Assembly (NCBI RefSeq): GCF_003289965.1
Contig: NZ_QMBQ01000007.1
Span: 124,001-188,000, forward strand
Source: Mesorhizobium atlanticum
Lineage (GTDB): Bacteria > Pseudomonadota > Alphaproteobacteria > Rhizobiales > Rhizobiaceae
Direction of reading: 5' to 3'
Length of the DNA: 64,000 nucleotides
Shown: positions 31,576 through 41,529 of the stretch, piece after piece
How the letters are laid out: each line of letters starts with the position of its first letter
Position numbering within the stretch: the stretch's first letter is position 1
The notes under the pieces: generated by a model
Seen by the model: only the letters and a program-made list of their open reading frames with translations
What the model was told of the DNA's origin: nothing
Database searches by the model: none
Position numbers and translations under genes: made by a program

Positions 31576-33258
31576 TCACTCGGCCAGCGGGATTTTGATT
31601 TCCACCTTTAATCCGTCGCCGCGATAGTCGCGCGCGATCGTACCGCGTAATTCACGTGTGACGTTGAGATCTATCAGCTTGGTGCCGAAACCGGTCTTTG
31701 CCGGCGCCTCCAGTTTCTTCTGACCCGCTTCGCGCCAGTTCAGGGCGAGCGTCCGCTCGCGACCGCGCCCCTTCACGTTCCAGTCGACCTTGAGGGCGCT
31801 CATCGAGCTGCCAGCCTCGCCATATTTCAGCGCATTGGTCGCGAGTTCGTGGAAGGTCAGCCCCAGCGCCTGAGTCGTCGTCTCATCGAGCAGCACTTGC
31901 GGCCCGGACAGCACGCCTTCGGGGAGGTCTTTGCCGAACACCTGCCCGAGCTCGATACGCAGGAGGTCGCCGAGATCGGCCTTCTGCCAGCGCGAGCGCG
32001 TGAGCATATCCTGCGATGCGGCCATGGCCTGGAGGCGCGCGGAGAACGATGCCGAGAATTCCTTGACGTCGGTGGCTTGCGAGGCCGTCTGCCGCGCGAT
32101 GGCCAGCACGCGGGTGATCGAATTCTTGATGCGGTGCTTCATCTCCTGCAGGATCAGGTCCTTTTCCAGCAGGCTCTTTTCCGTCGCCTCGTGCAGCGCC
32201 GATTTCGCGTCATAGGCGCGCTCCTGATAGCGCGCCACCAGGGCGATGGCTCCGGCAAGCAGCAGGCCGAACAGCCCCAGCATCACCGGAATGGCGCGCG
32301 AGGACGGTGGCTCGAAGGCACTTGTCGGCCTGAACAGCACCGTCCAGGGGCGGCCCGCGACGACGATATCGCGACGCGCCAAAAGGGTCGCGCCGATACG
32401 CTCCGCCGGTGGTGCTTCCGAACGGAAGAGCAGATTGCCGGCCTCCGGCTTGCCGTCATAGACCTCGACATTGACCGGCAGCAGCGGCGAATGGCTGAGC
32501 GCGACCTGGAATAGGTCCTGCGCGCGGAAGGCGGCGTATAGAAAGCCGGCCGTCGAGGAGCGGCTTGCATTGATGACGTCCGGGGCGGTTTCGATGTTCA
32601 GCCGCACGAAAACCAGGAAACCCGTGAAAGTCTGCGCCACGCCGGCGCCCTGGCCGAGCTGGACCAGGCCGCTCGCATGCTGCCGGTCGTCGGCCATTGC
32701 CTTTTCGATCGCCTCGCGCCGCACCGGCTCGCTGAACATGTCGAACCCGATGATCGACTGGTTGGACGTGTCGAGCGGCTCGAACAGCACGATCGGCGTG
32801 CGCCATTGCTGGGTCGTCGCAGGGTAGATCGGGTGGGCCGCCCCATGGTCGCGCAGGATATCGCGTTCGACCGCGGCCTCGTCGCCGGCTTTGACGAGCC
32901 TGAGGAAGCCTATGCCGCGCAGGCCCGCGAAGTTGTCATCGATGTTCAGCGCGGTGAAGAAGGCGTTGAATTCGCCGCGCGTGATGTCACCGTTGCGCGC
33001 ATCAAACAGCGCCTGCGTCGAGCGCAACAGCGACAGATGCAGGTCGATGCGGCTTTCGATGCGGCTGAGCGCGTCGTCGGCGGTGCCTTCGAACTTGATC
33101 CGCGCCGCCTCTTGCGTCGCGAAATAGGCGAAGCCTGCCATCGTCAGGCTGATCAGCGCGACGGCGACAAAGGCAACGATCGGAAAGAGCTTCTTCAAAT
33201 CGAGGATGCGGCCCGTGGACGGTCGACGACCTTTATGGGCAAGTCTCCGCGTCAACAC
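31576..33258 (-). CDS. CHASE-domain HWE/HisKA_2 sensor histidine kinase (PhyK candidate)
   Basis: 560 residues. TM1 is at about 24-47. A periplasmic CHASE-type sensor (about 65-310) contains ESRIDLHLSLLRSTQALFDARNG and GLRGIGFL. TM2 is at about 322-343. The HisKA_2/HWE transmitter has H375 in LQEMKHRIKNSITRVLAIARQ, FHELATNALKYGEAG and LNWREAG. Membrane-bound HWE kinases with a periplasmic sensor encoded near phyR act as PhyK in several alphaproteobacteria. By position and type this is the best PhyK candidate here, beside the soluble PAS kinase at 29312. No EcfG site precedes it, so it may be constitutive. Confidence 0.85.
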   Translation of the reverse strand: MLTRRLAHKGRRPSTGRILDLKKLFPIVAFVAVALISLTMAGFAYFATQEAARIKFEGTADDALSRIESRIDLHLSLLRSTQALFDARNGDITRGEFNAFFTALNIDDNFAGLRGIGFLRLVKAGDEAAVERDILRDHGAAHPIYPATTQQWRTPIVLFEPLDTSNQSIIGFDMFSEPVRREAIEKAMADDRQHASGLVQLGQGAGVAQTFTGFLVFVRLNIETAPDVINASRSSTAGFLYAAFRAQDLFQVALSHSPLLPVNVEVYDGKPEAGNLLFRSEAPPAERIGATLLARRDIVVAGRPWTVLFRPTSAFEPPSSRAIPVMLGLFGLLLAGAIALVARYQERAYDAKSALHEATEKSLLEKDLILQEMKHRIKNSITRVLAIARQTASQATDVKEFSASFSARLQAMAASQDMLTRSRWQKADLGDLLRIELGQVFGKDLPEGVLSGPQVLLDETTTQALGLTFHELATNALKYGEAGSSMSALKVDWNVKGRGRERTLALNWREAGQKKLEAPAKTGFGTKLIDLNVTRELRGTIARDYRGDGLKVEIKIPLAE

Positions 33259-33331
33259 AATGGCGCGGTCAAATCATCAACGCGGCTGGTACATCACGCA
33301 GCCGTTAATTAGCCGGCTATATACCGGGTGT

Positions 33332-34132
<801 letters not shown>

Positions 34133-34150
34133 GTTGTTTCTCCTCCCTGA

Positions 34151-35503
34151 TCAGGCCCGCTTGCGATAGAGGGTGTCGAGCCACACCGCCACGACCAGCA
34201 CGGCCCCCACGACGATGCTTTGCAGCGGGGAATCGACGCCGAGCAGCACCATGCCGGACTGCAGCGACTGCATCAGAAGCGCGCCCAGCATGGCGCCGAG
34301 CACGGTGCCGGAACCGCCGGCGAGCGACGTGCCGCCGATGACGGCCGCTGCGATGACCAGCAGCTCGTCCAGCGTTCCGAGCGCATTGGTGGATGAATTC
34401 TGCCTGGCCGACGAGATCGCCGCCGCGATCGTCGCCAGCACGCCCATGATCATGAACACCTTCATGGTGATCCAGCGCGTGTTGATGCCGGCGAGGTTGG
34501 CCGCTTCCGGATTGCCGCCGATGGCGAAGACATAGCGGCCGAAGCGCGTGCGCTTGGTGACGAAGGTCATGATCAGGCCGACGGCGACCGCCATCAGCAC
34601 CGGAATGGCGATGCCATGCGCGATGAACAGTCCACCCTCGGGGACGGTGATGTTGTTGGCGGCGGCGTAGCGGTTCACGATGCCGACCGGCCAGGGATAG
34701 GAGTTGGCGAGCCACACGGCGCCGAGGATGATCGCGCAGGTGACCGTGGCGAGCAGCGTCTCGGCCCAGACCGGGCGCAGCGGGAAGCGGAAGCGCTTGC
34801 GCTGCACGCGGCCGTTATAATGCATGAAGATGACCGCCAGGCAGGCGACGATGCCGACGACCCAGCTCCATTTGGCGCCGATCGATCCCGCCGGGCCGCC
34901 ACCCATGAGTTGGAACGTGGCATCGAGCGGCGCGACGGTCTGGCCGCTGGTGACCCACCAGGCAGCGCCGCGCCACACCAGCAGACCGCCTAGCGTGACG
35001 ATGAAGGCCGGCACTTCGAGATAGGCGATGATGAAGCCCTGGAAGGCGCCGATGAGGAGGCCGAGCGCCAGGCCGATCAGCAACGCCAGGACCCAGATCC
35101 ACGGGTTGCCGAGCTCAAGCCCGACGAAGCGAACCAGGAAGTGCACTTGGGCAAATCCCATGACCATGCCGATCACCCCTTCGGCCGATCCCACCGACAG
35201 GTCGATGTTGCGCATGACGATGACCAGCACCATGCCAGAGGCCATGATCGCCACCGCCGAAGTCTGCACCGACAGGTTCCAGAGATTGCGCGGCGTGAGG
35301 AAGGTGCGGCTGTCGAAGTCGAGCGGATTGACGCCAAGCCGCAGGCTGGAGATCACATGCAGCCCGATCCAGATCAGGAGCAGCGCGCCGATCATGCCGA
35401 GCATGCGGGTGTCGAGCTCGGTGGCCTTCAGGAACCGGGCAACGGCGCTCAGCTCCGACGCACGCGCGGTGTCTGCCGGTTGGGTAGACGTCGTGTCGGT
35501 CAT
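34151..35503 (-). CDS. xylH: Sugar ABC transporter permease, XylH-like
   Basis: 450 residues with about ten to twelve hydrophobic segments. Landmarks are the BPD_transp_2 signature VMRNIDLSVGSAEGVIGMVMG, EVPAFIVTLGGLLVWRGAAWW and GGTSLAGGSGTVLGAMLGALLMQ. The extra length (most CUT2 permeases have about 320-350 residues) comes from an N-terminal stretch and a long central loop, as is usual for xylose-type XylH. It forms the channel of the importer with the flanking binding protein and ATPase. Confidence 0.85.
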   Translation of the reverse strand: MTDTTSTQPADTARASELSAVARFLKATELDTRMLGMIGALLLIWIGLHVISSLRLGVNPLDFDSRTFLTPRNLWNLSVQTSAVAIMASGMVLVIVMRNIDLSVGSAEGVIGMVMGFAQVHFLVRFVGLELGNPWIWVLALLIGLALGLLIGAFQGFIIAYLEVPAFIVTLGGLLVWRGAAWWVTSGQTVAPLDATFQLMGGGPAGSIGAKWSWVVGIVACLAVIFMHYNGRVQRKRFRFPLRPVWAETLLATVTCAIILGAVWLANSYPWPVGIVNRYAAANNITVPEGGLFIAHGIAIPVLMAVAVGLIMTFVTKRTRFGRYVFAIGGNPEAANLAGINTRWITMKVFMIMGVLATIAAAISSARQNSSTNALGTLDELLVIAAAVIGGTSLAGGSGTVLGAMLGALLMQSLQSGMVLLGVDSPLQSIVVGAVLVVAVWLDTLYRKRA

Positions 35504-35613
35504 GATTTCCTCCCGCCGGCTTGCCCGTCTGGCGCGGATGCCGGAGCAAGCCTAGAAGCTATCCGCCAAAAGCGGAAACACAAATCTTTCTGAGAAAACG
35601 CCGCGGCTTTAAA

Positions 35614-35657
35614 GCAATCCCAGGAAAAGTGCGTAGCGGTTTTCCGTCCGGGATTGC
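35614..35657. repeat. Hairpin repeat of the GAAAA-AGCGGTTTTC family, copy 3
   Basis: The outer arms GCAATCCC and GGGATTGC are perfect around the core AGGAAAAGTGCGTAGCGGTTTTCC. It lies within the sugar transporter operon, between the binding-protein and permease genes. There it could lower the downstream message level or stabilise the 3' end of the binding-protein message. Confidence 0.75.
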
Positions 35658-35733
35658 GGCAACAAAGAAATGGAGCGGTTCAACGAACCGCTCCAGGCCG
35701 CGGCGCAGGTGTCTTGGTCAAACGTCGTAGAGC

Positions 35734-36774
35734 TTAGTTGCAGACCTTGACGCTGCCGGCGGGCACGCCCGCGCAGACTTCGTCCTTCTTGATCCAGCCG
35801 GCGTCGATGACGACGTTGAGATTGTCCTTGGTGATCGCGATCGGGGTCAGGAACAGCGACTTGACGGTGTTGCCGCCAGGCGTCGTGAAGTCCTTGGCGC
35901 CGGCGATGTCGGCATTCTTCTTGCCGTCGGCGAGCTGCGAGGCGATCTCGGCGGCGTTCTTGCCGAGCTCGCGCGCATCTTTCCACACCGACACGGTCTG
36001 AGTGCCGAGCGCGATGCGGTTGAGCGCCGCGTGGTCGCCGTCCTGGCCCGAGACCGGAACGGTGCCGGCCAGCCCTTGCGCGGTCAGCGCCGCGACGACG
36101 CCGCCGGCGGTGCCGTCATTGGCCGCCACGACCGCGTCGACCTTGTTGTCGTTGGCGGTCAGGAACTGCTCCATGTTTTTCTGCGCGTTGGCGGGCAGCC
36201 AGCCGTCGGTGTAGGCCTCGCCGACATTCTTGATCTTGCCGCTGTCGATCGCCTCCTTCAGCACTTCCATCGAACCCGAGAACAGGAAGTCGGCGTTCGG
36301 ATCGGAACCCGAGCCCTTGATGAAGACGTAATTGCCCTCGGGCTTGACCTTGAACACCTCGCGGGCCTGCATGCGGCCGACTTCCTTGTTGTCGAAGGTC
36401 AGGTAGAACACGTCCTTGTTCTCGATCAGGCGGTCGTAGCCGACCACCGGGATGCCTTCGTCGAGCGCCTTCTGCACGGCCGGACCGATCGCCGAGGCAT
36501 CCTGCGCCAGGATGATCAGCGAATTGGCGCCTTGCGAGATCAGGCTTTCGACGTCAGTCAGCTGCTTGCCCGGATTGGACTGCGCGTCGGCCGAAATGTA
36601 CTTGTCGCCGGCGGCCTCGATGGCGGCCTTCATTGCGGCCTCGTCGGTCTTCCAGCGCTCTTCCTGGAAATTCGACCACGAGACGCCGATCACCTTGCCC
36701 TTCGCCTCGGCGACCGAAGCCAGCGTCAGCGACATGGCAACGCCCGCCAGAATGGCGGCTGCGAATTTTTTCAT
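35734..36774 (-). CDS. xylF: Sugar-binding protein, XylF-like
   Basis: 346 residues with a signal peptide (MKKFAAAILAGVAMSLTLASVAEA). The mature chain is a type I periplasmic binding fold: VIGVSWSNFQEERWKTDEAAM, ADAQSNPGKQLTDVESLISQGANSLIILAQDA, VVAANDGTAGGVVAAL and VPVSGQDGDHAAL. These are the hallmark segments of D-xylose binding proteins. The start is set at ATG 36774, with GGAGG 5 bases upstream. A longer frame would begin in the control region. It is first in the xylFHG-type operon and divergent from the ROK regulator. Confidence 0.87.
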   Translation of the reverse strand: MKKFAAAILAGVAMSLTLASVAEAKGKVIGVSWSNFQEERWKTDEAAMKAAIEAAGDKYISADAQSNPGKQLTDVESLISQGANSLIILAQDASAIGPAVQKALDEGIPVVGYDRLIENKDVFYLTFDNKEVGRMQAREVFKVKPEGNYVFIKGSGSDPNADFLFSGSMEVLKEAIDSGKIKNVGEAYTDGWLPANAQKNMEQFLTANDNKVDAVVAANDGTAGGVVAALTAQGLAGTVPVSGQDGDHAALNRIALGTQTVSVWKDARELGKNAAEIASQLADGKKNADIAGAKDFTTPGGNTVKSLFLTPIAITKDNLNVVIDAGWIKKDEVCAGVPAGSVKVCN

Positions 36775-36835
36775 GATATCCTCCCTGCGCCTTGTACGGC
36801 GCGACCCAGACTGGCCCGAAGGCCGGCATAGAGGC

Positions 36836-36930
36836 TTTTTTTCGAGCCTCAAAAAAATAGTGATGCAGCGAAATGATGCTGTCAACCGGGATTCTGATGG
36901 CATTTGATGGGTCCAAGCATTTTTTTCGAG
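36836..36930. promoter_or_regulatory. Direct repeats TTTTTTTCGAG, possible ROK regulator sites
   Basis: TTTTTTTCGAG occurs at 36836-36846 and again at 36920-36930, 84 bases apart (eight helical turns). They lie in the AT-rich region between the divergent xylF and ROK genes. The first copy is part of an inverted repeat GAGGCT (36831-36836)/AGCCTC (36845-36850). A looped regulator is conceivable. Confidence 0.4.
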
Positions 36931-37043
36931 GTCCGCAATAAATAATGACATCGGCTTTGGCTTCTGCCACTATCCCTAGCGGGTCAGCGACAGGCCATGG
37001 CATCATCACAAGGCCGCGATGACCGGGGAGGACATGCGAGACG

Positions 37044-38279
37044 ATGTCGGTCGGAATCCGCCACGACGATTTGCGTCGGCGCAACCGCGCCATGGTGATT
37101 TCGGCCGTGCGCCGCGCCGGCCAGCCATCGCGGACGGAAATTGCCGCCACCACCGGCCTCAGCCACTCGACCATTTCGGCGATCTCCGCCGATCTGATCC
37201 AGGAGGGCATTCTCACCGAGAGCAAGGCCAGCGAGCCGACGGCGTTGAAGCGCGGCCGGCCGCAGATCGGCCTGGCGCTGAACCCCGAAGCCGCAGCGGT
37301 GCTGACCGTGGTGCTGTCGTTGAACTTCCTTTCGGTCGCCGTCATCGACTATGCCGGCCAGGTGATCGCCGAGGAGCAGCGGCGCCTGGACACGCTTGTC
37401 ATGCCGCGCGACGAGCTGATCGGCGAGTGCCTGGCGATCGTGCGGCGCCGGCTGCAGGATCCCGACCTCGACGTGAGCAGTGTCGCCCGCATCGCCATGG
37501 GCATTCAAGGCATCACCGATTCCCACTCGCGCGCCATGCTGTGGTCGCCGATCACGCCGCTGACCGATATTCCATTCGCCGACATCCTGGAGAGGGAATT
37601 CGGCATCCCGGCCACCATGGAGAACGACTGCAACATGATGGCGGTGGCGCTGCGATGGCGCGATCCCGAGCGCTATCGCGACAATTTCATCGCCATCCTG
37701 CTCTCGCACGGCATCGGCATGGGCCTTGTGCTGAAGGGAGAATTGTTCACCGGCACGCATTCCTCCGGCGGCGAGTTCGGCCACATGATCCATCGTCCGG
37801 GCGGCGCGCTCTGCCGCTGCGGCCGCCGCGGCTGTGTCGAGGCCTATGCGGGCAACTACGCCATCTGGCGCAGCGCCATGGGGATAAGCGAGGATGCCGC
37901 GCCGACCGATGTCGGCGACGCCGACATGCGCGCGCTGGCCGCAAAGGCCCGGCAGGAGGAAGGCCCCGAGCGGGAGGCTTATCGCCGGGCCGGCGAGGCG
38001 CTGGGCTTCGGCCTGGGCAGCCTGTTCGCCCTTATCGACCCGGCGCCCGTCGCCATGGTCGGCGTCAGCGCGGCCGCCTTCGACCTGATCGAGCCGGCGC
38101 TGAGAGAGGCGATCGCCCAGACCGCCGGCGGCCAGCATTCGAACTCGATCTCCTTCGACACCGAGCCGAACGAGCTGCCGCTGATCCGCGAAGGCTGCGC
38201 CATGCGCGCGCTCACCTTCGTCGACCAGGAGATTTTCGCGCCGGGCATGCAGGCGCGAGCGGGCAAGCACGTCGCATAG
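37044..38279 (+). CDS. ROK-family transcriptional regulator (XylR/NagC type)
   Basis: 411 residues. A winged helix at the N-terminus (about 10-60, RTEIAATTGLSHSTISAISADLIQEGIL) is followed by a sugar-kinase-like ROK fold. The zinc site is intact: H247 in SSGGEFGHM and the C-x-C-G-x2-G-C motif at 257-264 (CRCGRRGC), followed by VEAYAG. The glucokinase-type catalytic sequence is reduced, as in repressors. It is divergent from the xylose-type transporter and so probably represses it until the sugar is present. Confidence 0.87.
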   Translation: MSVGIRHDDLRRRNRAMVISAVRRAGQPSRTEIAATTGLSHSTISAISADLIQEGILTESKASEPTALKRGRPQIGLALNPEAAAVLTVVLSLNFLSVAVIDYAGQVIAEEQRRLDTLVMPRDELIGECLAIVRRRLQDPDLDVSSVARIAMGIQGITDSHSRAMLWSPITPLTDIPFADILEREFGIPATMENDCNMMAVALRWRDPERYRDNFIAILLSHGIGMGLVLKGELFTGTHSSGGEFGHMIHRPGGALCRCGRRGCVEAYAGNYAIWRSAMGISEDAAPTDVGDADMRALAAKARQEEGPEREAYRRAGEALGFGLGSLFALIDPAPVAMVGVSAAAFDLIEPALREAIAQTAGGQHSNSISFDTEPNELPLIREGCAMRALTFVDQEIFAPGMQARAGKHVA

Positions 38280-38297
38280 GCCGCAAGCTCAAGCGCC

Positions 38298-38440
38298 GGA
38301 TATGCTGAGATTCAGGTCAGGCCGAGTCGAGAATGGTGGATTCCGAGAACCGGAACGGAGCGTACTTTTTGGTACGTGAGTACCGGAAGCGCAGGAAGCC
38401 GCCATTCGCAGGCCGGCCTCACCTGAATATCAGCATATCC
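38298..38440. repeat. RIME-like palindromic intergenic element, copy 2
   Basis: A 143-base element. The outer arms GGATATGCTGAGATTCAGGT and its reverse complement (ending 38440) pair with one mismatch. The middle stem is GAATGGTGGATTCC with GGAAGCCGCCATTC, and the inner hairpin is around GTAC-GTAC. It lies between convergent genes and touches the phoB stop codon. Conserved blocks match copy 1 at 16687-16826, but the stem bases differ in a compensatory way. Confidence 0.8.
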
Positions 38441-39130
38441 CTAATCCTCGCGGATGGCATAGCCCGCCCCACGGATGGTGCGGATGACATCCGGCATGCG
38501 GCCGTTGTTGACGGCCTTGCGCAGGCGGCCGACATGCACGTCCACCGTGCGCTCGTCGATATAGATCGTCTCGCCCCAGACATTGTCGAGCAGCTGGCTG
38601 CGCGAGAACACGCGGCCGGGGTGGCGCATCATGAATTCGAGCAGCCGGAACTCCGTCGGGCCGAGCCTGATCTCGCTCTTCTTGCGGTAGACGCGATGCG
38701 ATTCGCGATCGAGCACGATGTCGCCGACCTTGAGCACGCTGGACAGCACCTCCGGCTTGGCGCGGCGCAGCAGCGCCTTGACGCGCGCCATGAATTCCGG
38801 CGTGGAGAACGGCTTGACCAGATAGTCGTCGGCGCCGGTGGACAGACCTCGAACCCGATCGCTTTCTTCACCACGCGCGGTCAGCATGATGATCGGCAGC
38901 CGCTCGGTCTCGGGCCGCATCCTGAGGCGCCGGCAGAGCTCGATGCCGGAGACCGCCGGCACCATCCAGTCGAGCACGAGCAGGTCGGGAACATTTTCCT
39001 GAAGGCGGATTTCGGCCTCGTCGCCGCGGGTCACCACTTCCACCTGGTAACCCTCGGATTCGAGGTTGTAGCGGAGCAGCACCCCCAGCGGCTCCTCGTC
39101 CTCCACCACCATGATGCGTGGCGCGATCAT
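38441..39130 (-). CDS. phoB: Phosphate regulon response regulator PhoB
   Basis: 229 residues. The receiver has acidic residues in VVEDEEPLGVLLRYNLESEGY, phospho-acceptor Asp in LLVLDWMVPAVSG and Lys in YLVKPFS. The OmpR-type winged helix contains LGPTEFRLLEFMMRHPGRVFSR and ERTVDVHVGRLRKA. It activates PHO-box promoters when phosphate is low. It is last in the pstSCAB-phoU-phoB cluster, 16 bases after phoU. Its sensor PhoR is not in this window. Confidence 0.93.
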   Translation of the reverse strand: MIAPRIMVVEDEEPLGVLLRYNLESEGYQVEVVTRGDEAEIRLQENVPDLLVLDWMVPAVSGIELCRRLRMRPETERLPIIMLTARGEESDRVRGLSTGADDYLVKPFSTPEFMARVKALLRRAKPEVLSSVLKVGDIVLDRESHRVYRKKSEIRLGPTEFRLLEFMMRHPGRVFSRSQLLDNVWGETIYIDERTVDVHVGRLRKAVNNGRMPDVIRTIRGAGYAIRED

Positions 39131-39146
39131 CGGGGTAACCTTTTCG

Positions 39147-39854
39147 TCAGGCGGCCGGTGCCGACATTGCCGTCTCGTCCTGCTTTGGACGGTTGGCGGG
39201 CAATTGCGTGCCGGTCAGCACATAATAGGCGTTCTCGGCGATGTTGGTCACATGGTCGCCGATGCGCTCGAGATTCTTGGCGCAGAACAGAAGATGCGTG
39301 CAAGCGGTGATGTTGCGCGGGTCTTCCATCATGTAGGTCAGGAGCTCGCGGAAGACGGAGGTGTATTTGACGTCGATGCGTTCGTCGTCGTTGCGAAGCT
39401 TGGCAAGCGCCGTGGCGTCGCCCACCGTATATTCCTGGATTACCGCTTGGACCTGGATCAGCACCAGCTGCGCCATGGAATCGATCGAATGCGTGAGGTC
39501 GCGCGGAGCGGTGCTGACGCCGACCGACCCGACGCGCTTGGCGATGTTCTTAGCGAGATCGCCGATGCGTTCGAGGTCGCCCGCCATGCGGATCGAGCCG
39601 ACCACGTGGCGAAGATCGTCCGCCATCGGCTGCCGCTTGGCGATCAGCGTGATGGCGCGGTCGTCAAGCTCGCGCTGACGCGCGTCCATGATGGCGTCGT
39701 CGGAGACGACGCGCTGCGCCAGCGCGTTGTCGCTTTCGAGCAAGGCCCTGGTCGAGCCGCCGACCATCGAGCCGGCGAGATCGCCCATGTCGTTGATGAG
39801 CCGGCTGATCTGCCTCAGATCCTCGTCGAAGGAGGCGACGGTATGTTCGGCCAT
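39147..39854 (-). CDS. phoU: Phosphate signalling regulator PhoU
   Basis: 235 residues from ATG 39854, with GAGG 8 bases upstream. Two PhoU repeats are visible: DLGD/LAGSMVGGSTRALLE with DLERIGDLAKNIAKR, and the C-terminal NLERIGDHVTNIAENAYYVLTG. PhoU links the state of the Pst transporter to the PhoR/PhoB system and represses the regulon when phosphate is ample. It lies between pstB and phoB. Confidence 0.93.
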   Translation of the reverse strand: MAEHTVASFDEDLRQISRLINDMGDLAGSMVGGSTRALLESDNALAQRVVSDDAIMDARQRELDDRAITLIAKRQPMADDLRHVVGSIRMAGDLERIGDLAKNIAKRVGSVGVSTAPRDLTHSIDSMAQLVLIQVQAVIQEYTVGDATALAKLRNDDERIDVKYTSVFRELLTYMMEDPRNITACTHLLFCAKNLERIGDHVTNIAENAYYVLTGTQLPANRPKQDETAMSAPAA

Positions 39855-39874
39855 GATGGTGTCCTCGTATGAGC

Positions 39875-40678
39875 TCAGCCGAAGCGGCCGGTGATGTAGT
39901 CCTGGGTGCGCTTCTCGCGGGGCGAGGTGAAGATCTTCTCGGTCCGGTCGAATTCCACCAGTTCGCCCAGATACATGAACGCCGTCTGCCGCGACACGCG
40001 CGCCGCCTGCTGCATGTTGTGGGTGACGATGACGATCGTGTAGTCGGCCTGCAATTCGTCGATCAGCTCCTCGATCTTGGCGGTCGAGAGCGGATCGAGC
40101 GCCGAGGCCGGTTCGTCGAGCAGGATGACCTCCGGCTTCACCGCGACGGTGCGGGCGATGCAAAGGCGCTGCTGCTGACCGCCGGAGAGGCTCTGGCCGC
40201 TGGCGTTGAGCTTGTCCTTGACCTCGTTCCACAGCGCCGCGCGCTTCAGCGCCGACTCGACGCGGCTGTCCATCTCGGCCTTGCTGATCTTCTCGTAGAG
40301 CCGGACGCCGAAGGCGATGTTTTCGTAGATCGACATCGGGAACGGCGTCGGCTTCTGGAACACCATGCCGATCTTGGTCCTGAGCAGGTTGAGGTCCTGC
40401 GAGCGGTCGAGGATGTTCTTGCCGTCGAGCAGCACCTGGCCCTCGGCGCTCTGCTTCGGGTAGAGTTCGTAGATGCGGTTCAAGACGCGCAGCAGCGTCG
40501 ACTTCCCGCAGCCCGACGGGCCGATGAAGGCGGTCACGCTACGCTCGGGCAGGGACAGGTTGATGTCCTTCAGCGCCTTCGACTGGCCATAGTAGAAGTT
40601 GAGGTTCTTGACCTCGATCTTGGCCTTCTCGACGGTCGTGTCGGCTACGTTCAGGTCGGTGGACAACATCGGTTTCAT
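39875..40678 (-). CDS. pstB: Phosphate ABC transporter ATPase PstB
   Basis: 267 residues from ATG 40678, which overlaps the pstA stop in ATGA. It has Walker A GPSGCGKST, the phosphate-type signature SLSGGQQQRLCIARTVAV, Walker B VILLDEPASALDP and the H-loop in IVTHNMQQAARVS. NFYYGQSKALKDINL and the ending TQDYITGRFG are typical of PstB. Confidence 0.95.
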   Translation of the reverse strand: MKPMLSTDLNVADTTVEKAKIEVKNLNFYYGQSKALKDINLSLPERSVTAFIGPSGCGKSTLLRVLNRIYELYPKQSAEGQVLLDGKNILDRSQDLNLLRTKIGMVFQKPTPFPMSIYENIAFGVRLYEKISKAEMDSRVESALKRAALWNEVKDKLNASGQSLSGGQQQRLCIARTVAVKPEVILLDEPASALDPLSTAKIEELIDELQADYTIVIVTHNMQQAARVSRQTAFMYLGELVEFDRTEKIFTSPREKRTQDYITGRFG

Positions 40679-41526
40679 CTGTCCTCTCTGCGTCCGGTCA
40701 GGCTGCGGGCGATGATGCTCAGCCCGAGAACCGTCAGGGTGATTATGAGTGCGCCCGTCCAGGCCAGTTGCTGCCATTCCTCGTAAGGGCTGAGAGCGAA
40801 CTGGAAGATGGTCACCGGCAGGCTGGCCATCGGGGCATTGAGATTGCTCGACCAGAACTGGTTGTTGAGCGCGGTGAAGAGAAGCGGCGCCGTCTCGCCC
40901 GAGATGCGGGCGATCGCCAGCAATATGCCGGTCACGATGCCGGACAGCGCCGCCCGGTAGGCGACGGAGCGGATCACCACCCAGCGCGGCGCGCCGATGG
41001 CGGTGCCCGCCTCGCGCAGCGCGTTGGGCACGAGGTTGAGCATATCCTCGGTGGTGCGCACCACGACAGGGATCACCAGGATCGACAGCGCGATGGCGCC
41101 GGCAATGGCCGAGAAGTGTCCCATCGGCCGTACCAGCAGCTCGTAGACGAACAGGCCAACGATGATTGATGGCGCCGACAAAAGGATATCGTTGATGAAG
41201 CGCACGATCGTCGTAAGGCGTGAGAAGCGACCATATTCAGCCATGTAGGTGCCGGCCAGCACGCCGATCGGCGTGCCAACAACGATGCCGATGATGGTCA
41301 TCACGATGCTGCCGTAGATGGCATTGAGCAGGCCGCCGGCGTCGCCGGGCGGCGGCGTCATCTGGGTGAACACGGCCAGCGACACCCCTGAGAGCCCCTT
41401 GTAGAGCAGGGCGCCGAGAATCAGCGCCAGCCAGGCGAGGCCGATGCCCGCCGCGATGACGCACAGCGCCATCATCACGGCATTCTTGCGCTTGCGGCTT
41501 TGGTGAAGCGATTGGGCAGTCGACAT
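40675..41526 (-). CDS. pstA: Phosphate ABC transporter permease PstA
   Basis: 283 residues with six membrane segments. Landmarks are LIAWLALILGALLYKGL near the start, IRFINDILLSAPSIIVGLFVYELLV and the EAA loop LREAGTAIGAPRWVVIRSVAYRAALSGI. It pairs with PstC to form the phosphate channel. It overlaps pstB by 4 bases and follows pstC by 3. Confidence 0.93.
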   Translation of the reverse strand: MSTAQSLHQSRKRKNAVMMALCVIAAGIGLAWLALILGALLYKGLSGVSLAVFTQMTPPPGDAGGLLNAIYGSIVMTIIGIVVGTPIGVLAGTYMAEYGRFSRLTTIVRFINDILLSAPSIIVGLFVYELLVRPMGHFSAIAGAIALSILVIPVVVRTTEDMLNLVPNALREAGTAIGAPRWVVIRSVAYRAALSGIVTGILLAIARISGETAPLLFTALNNQFWSSNLNAPMASLPVTIFQFALSPYEEWQQLAWTGALIITLTVLGLSIIARSLTGRREDR

Positions 41527-41529
41527 CGG

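Noticed and set aside
34558..34569. TGACGAAGGTCA, similar to the shared palindrome
   Set aside because: It lies in the middle of the sugar permease coding region and lacks the second palindrome and the flanking block.
39147..40232. Long form of PhoU with 126 extra N-terminal residues
   Set aside because: The extension overlaps pstB on the same strand in another frame. The ATG at 39854 has a ribosome-binding site and matches the usual PhoU length.
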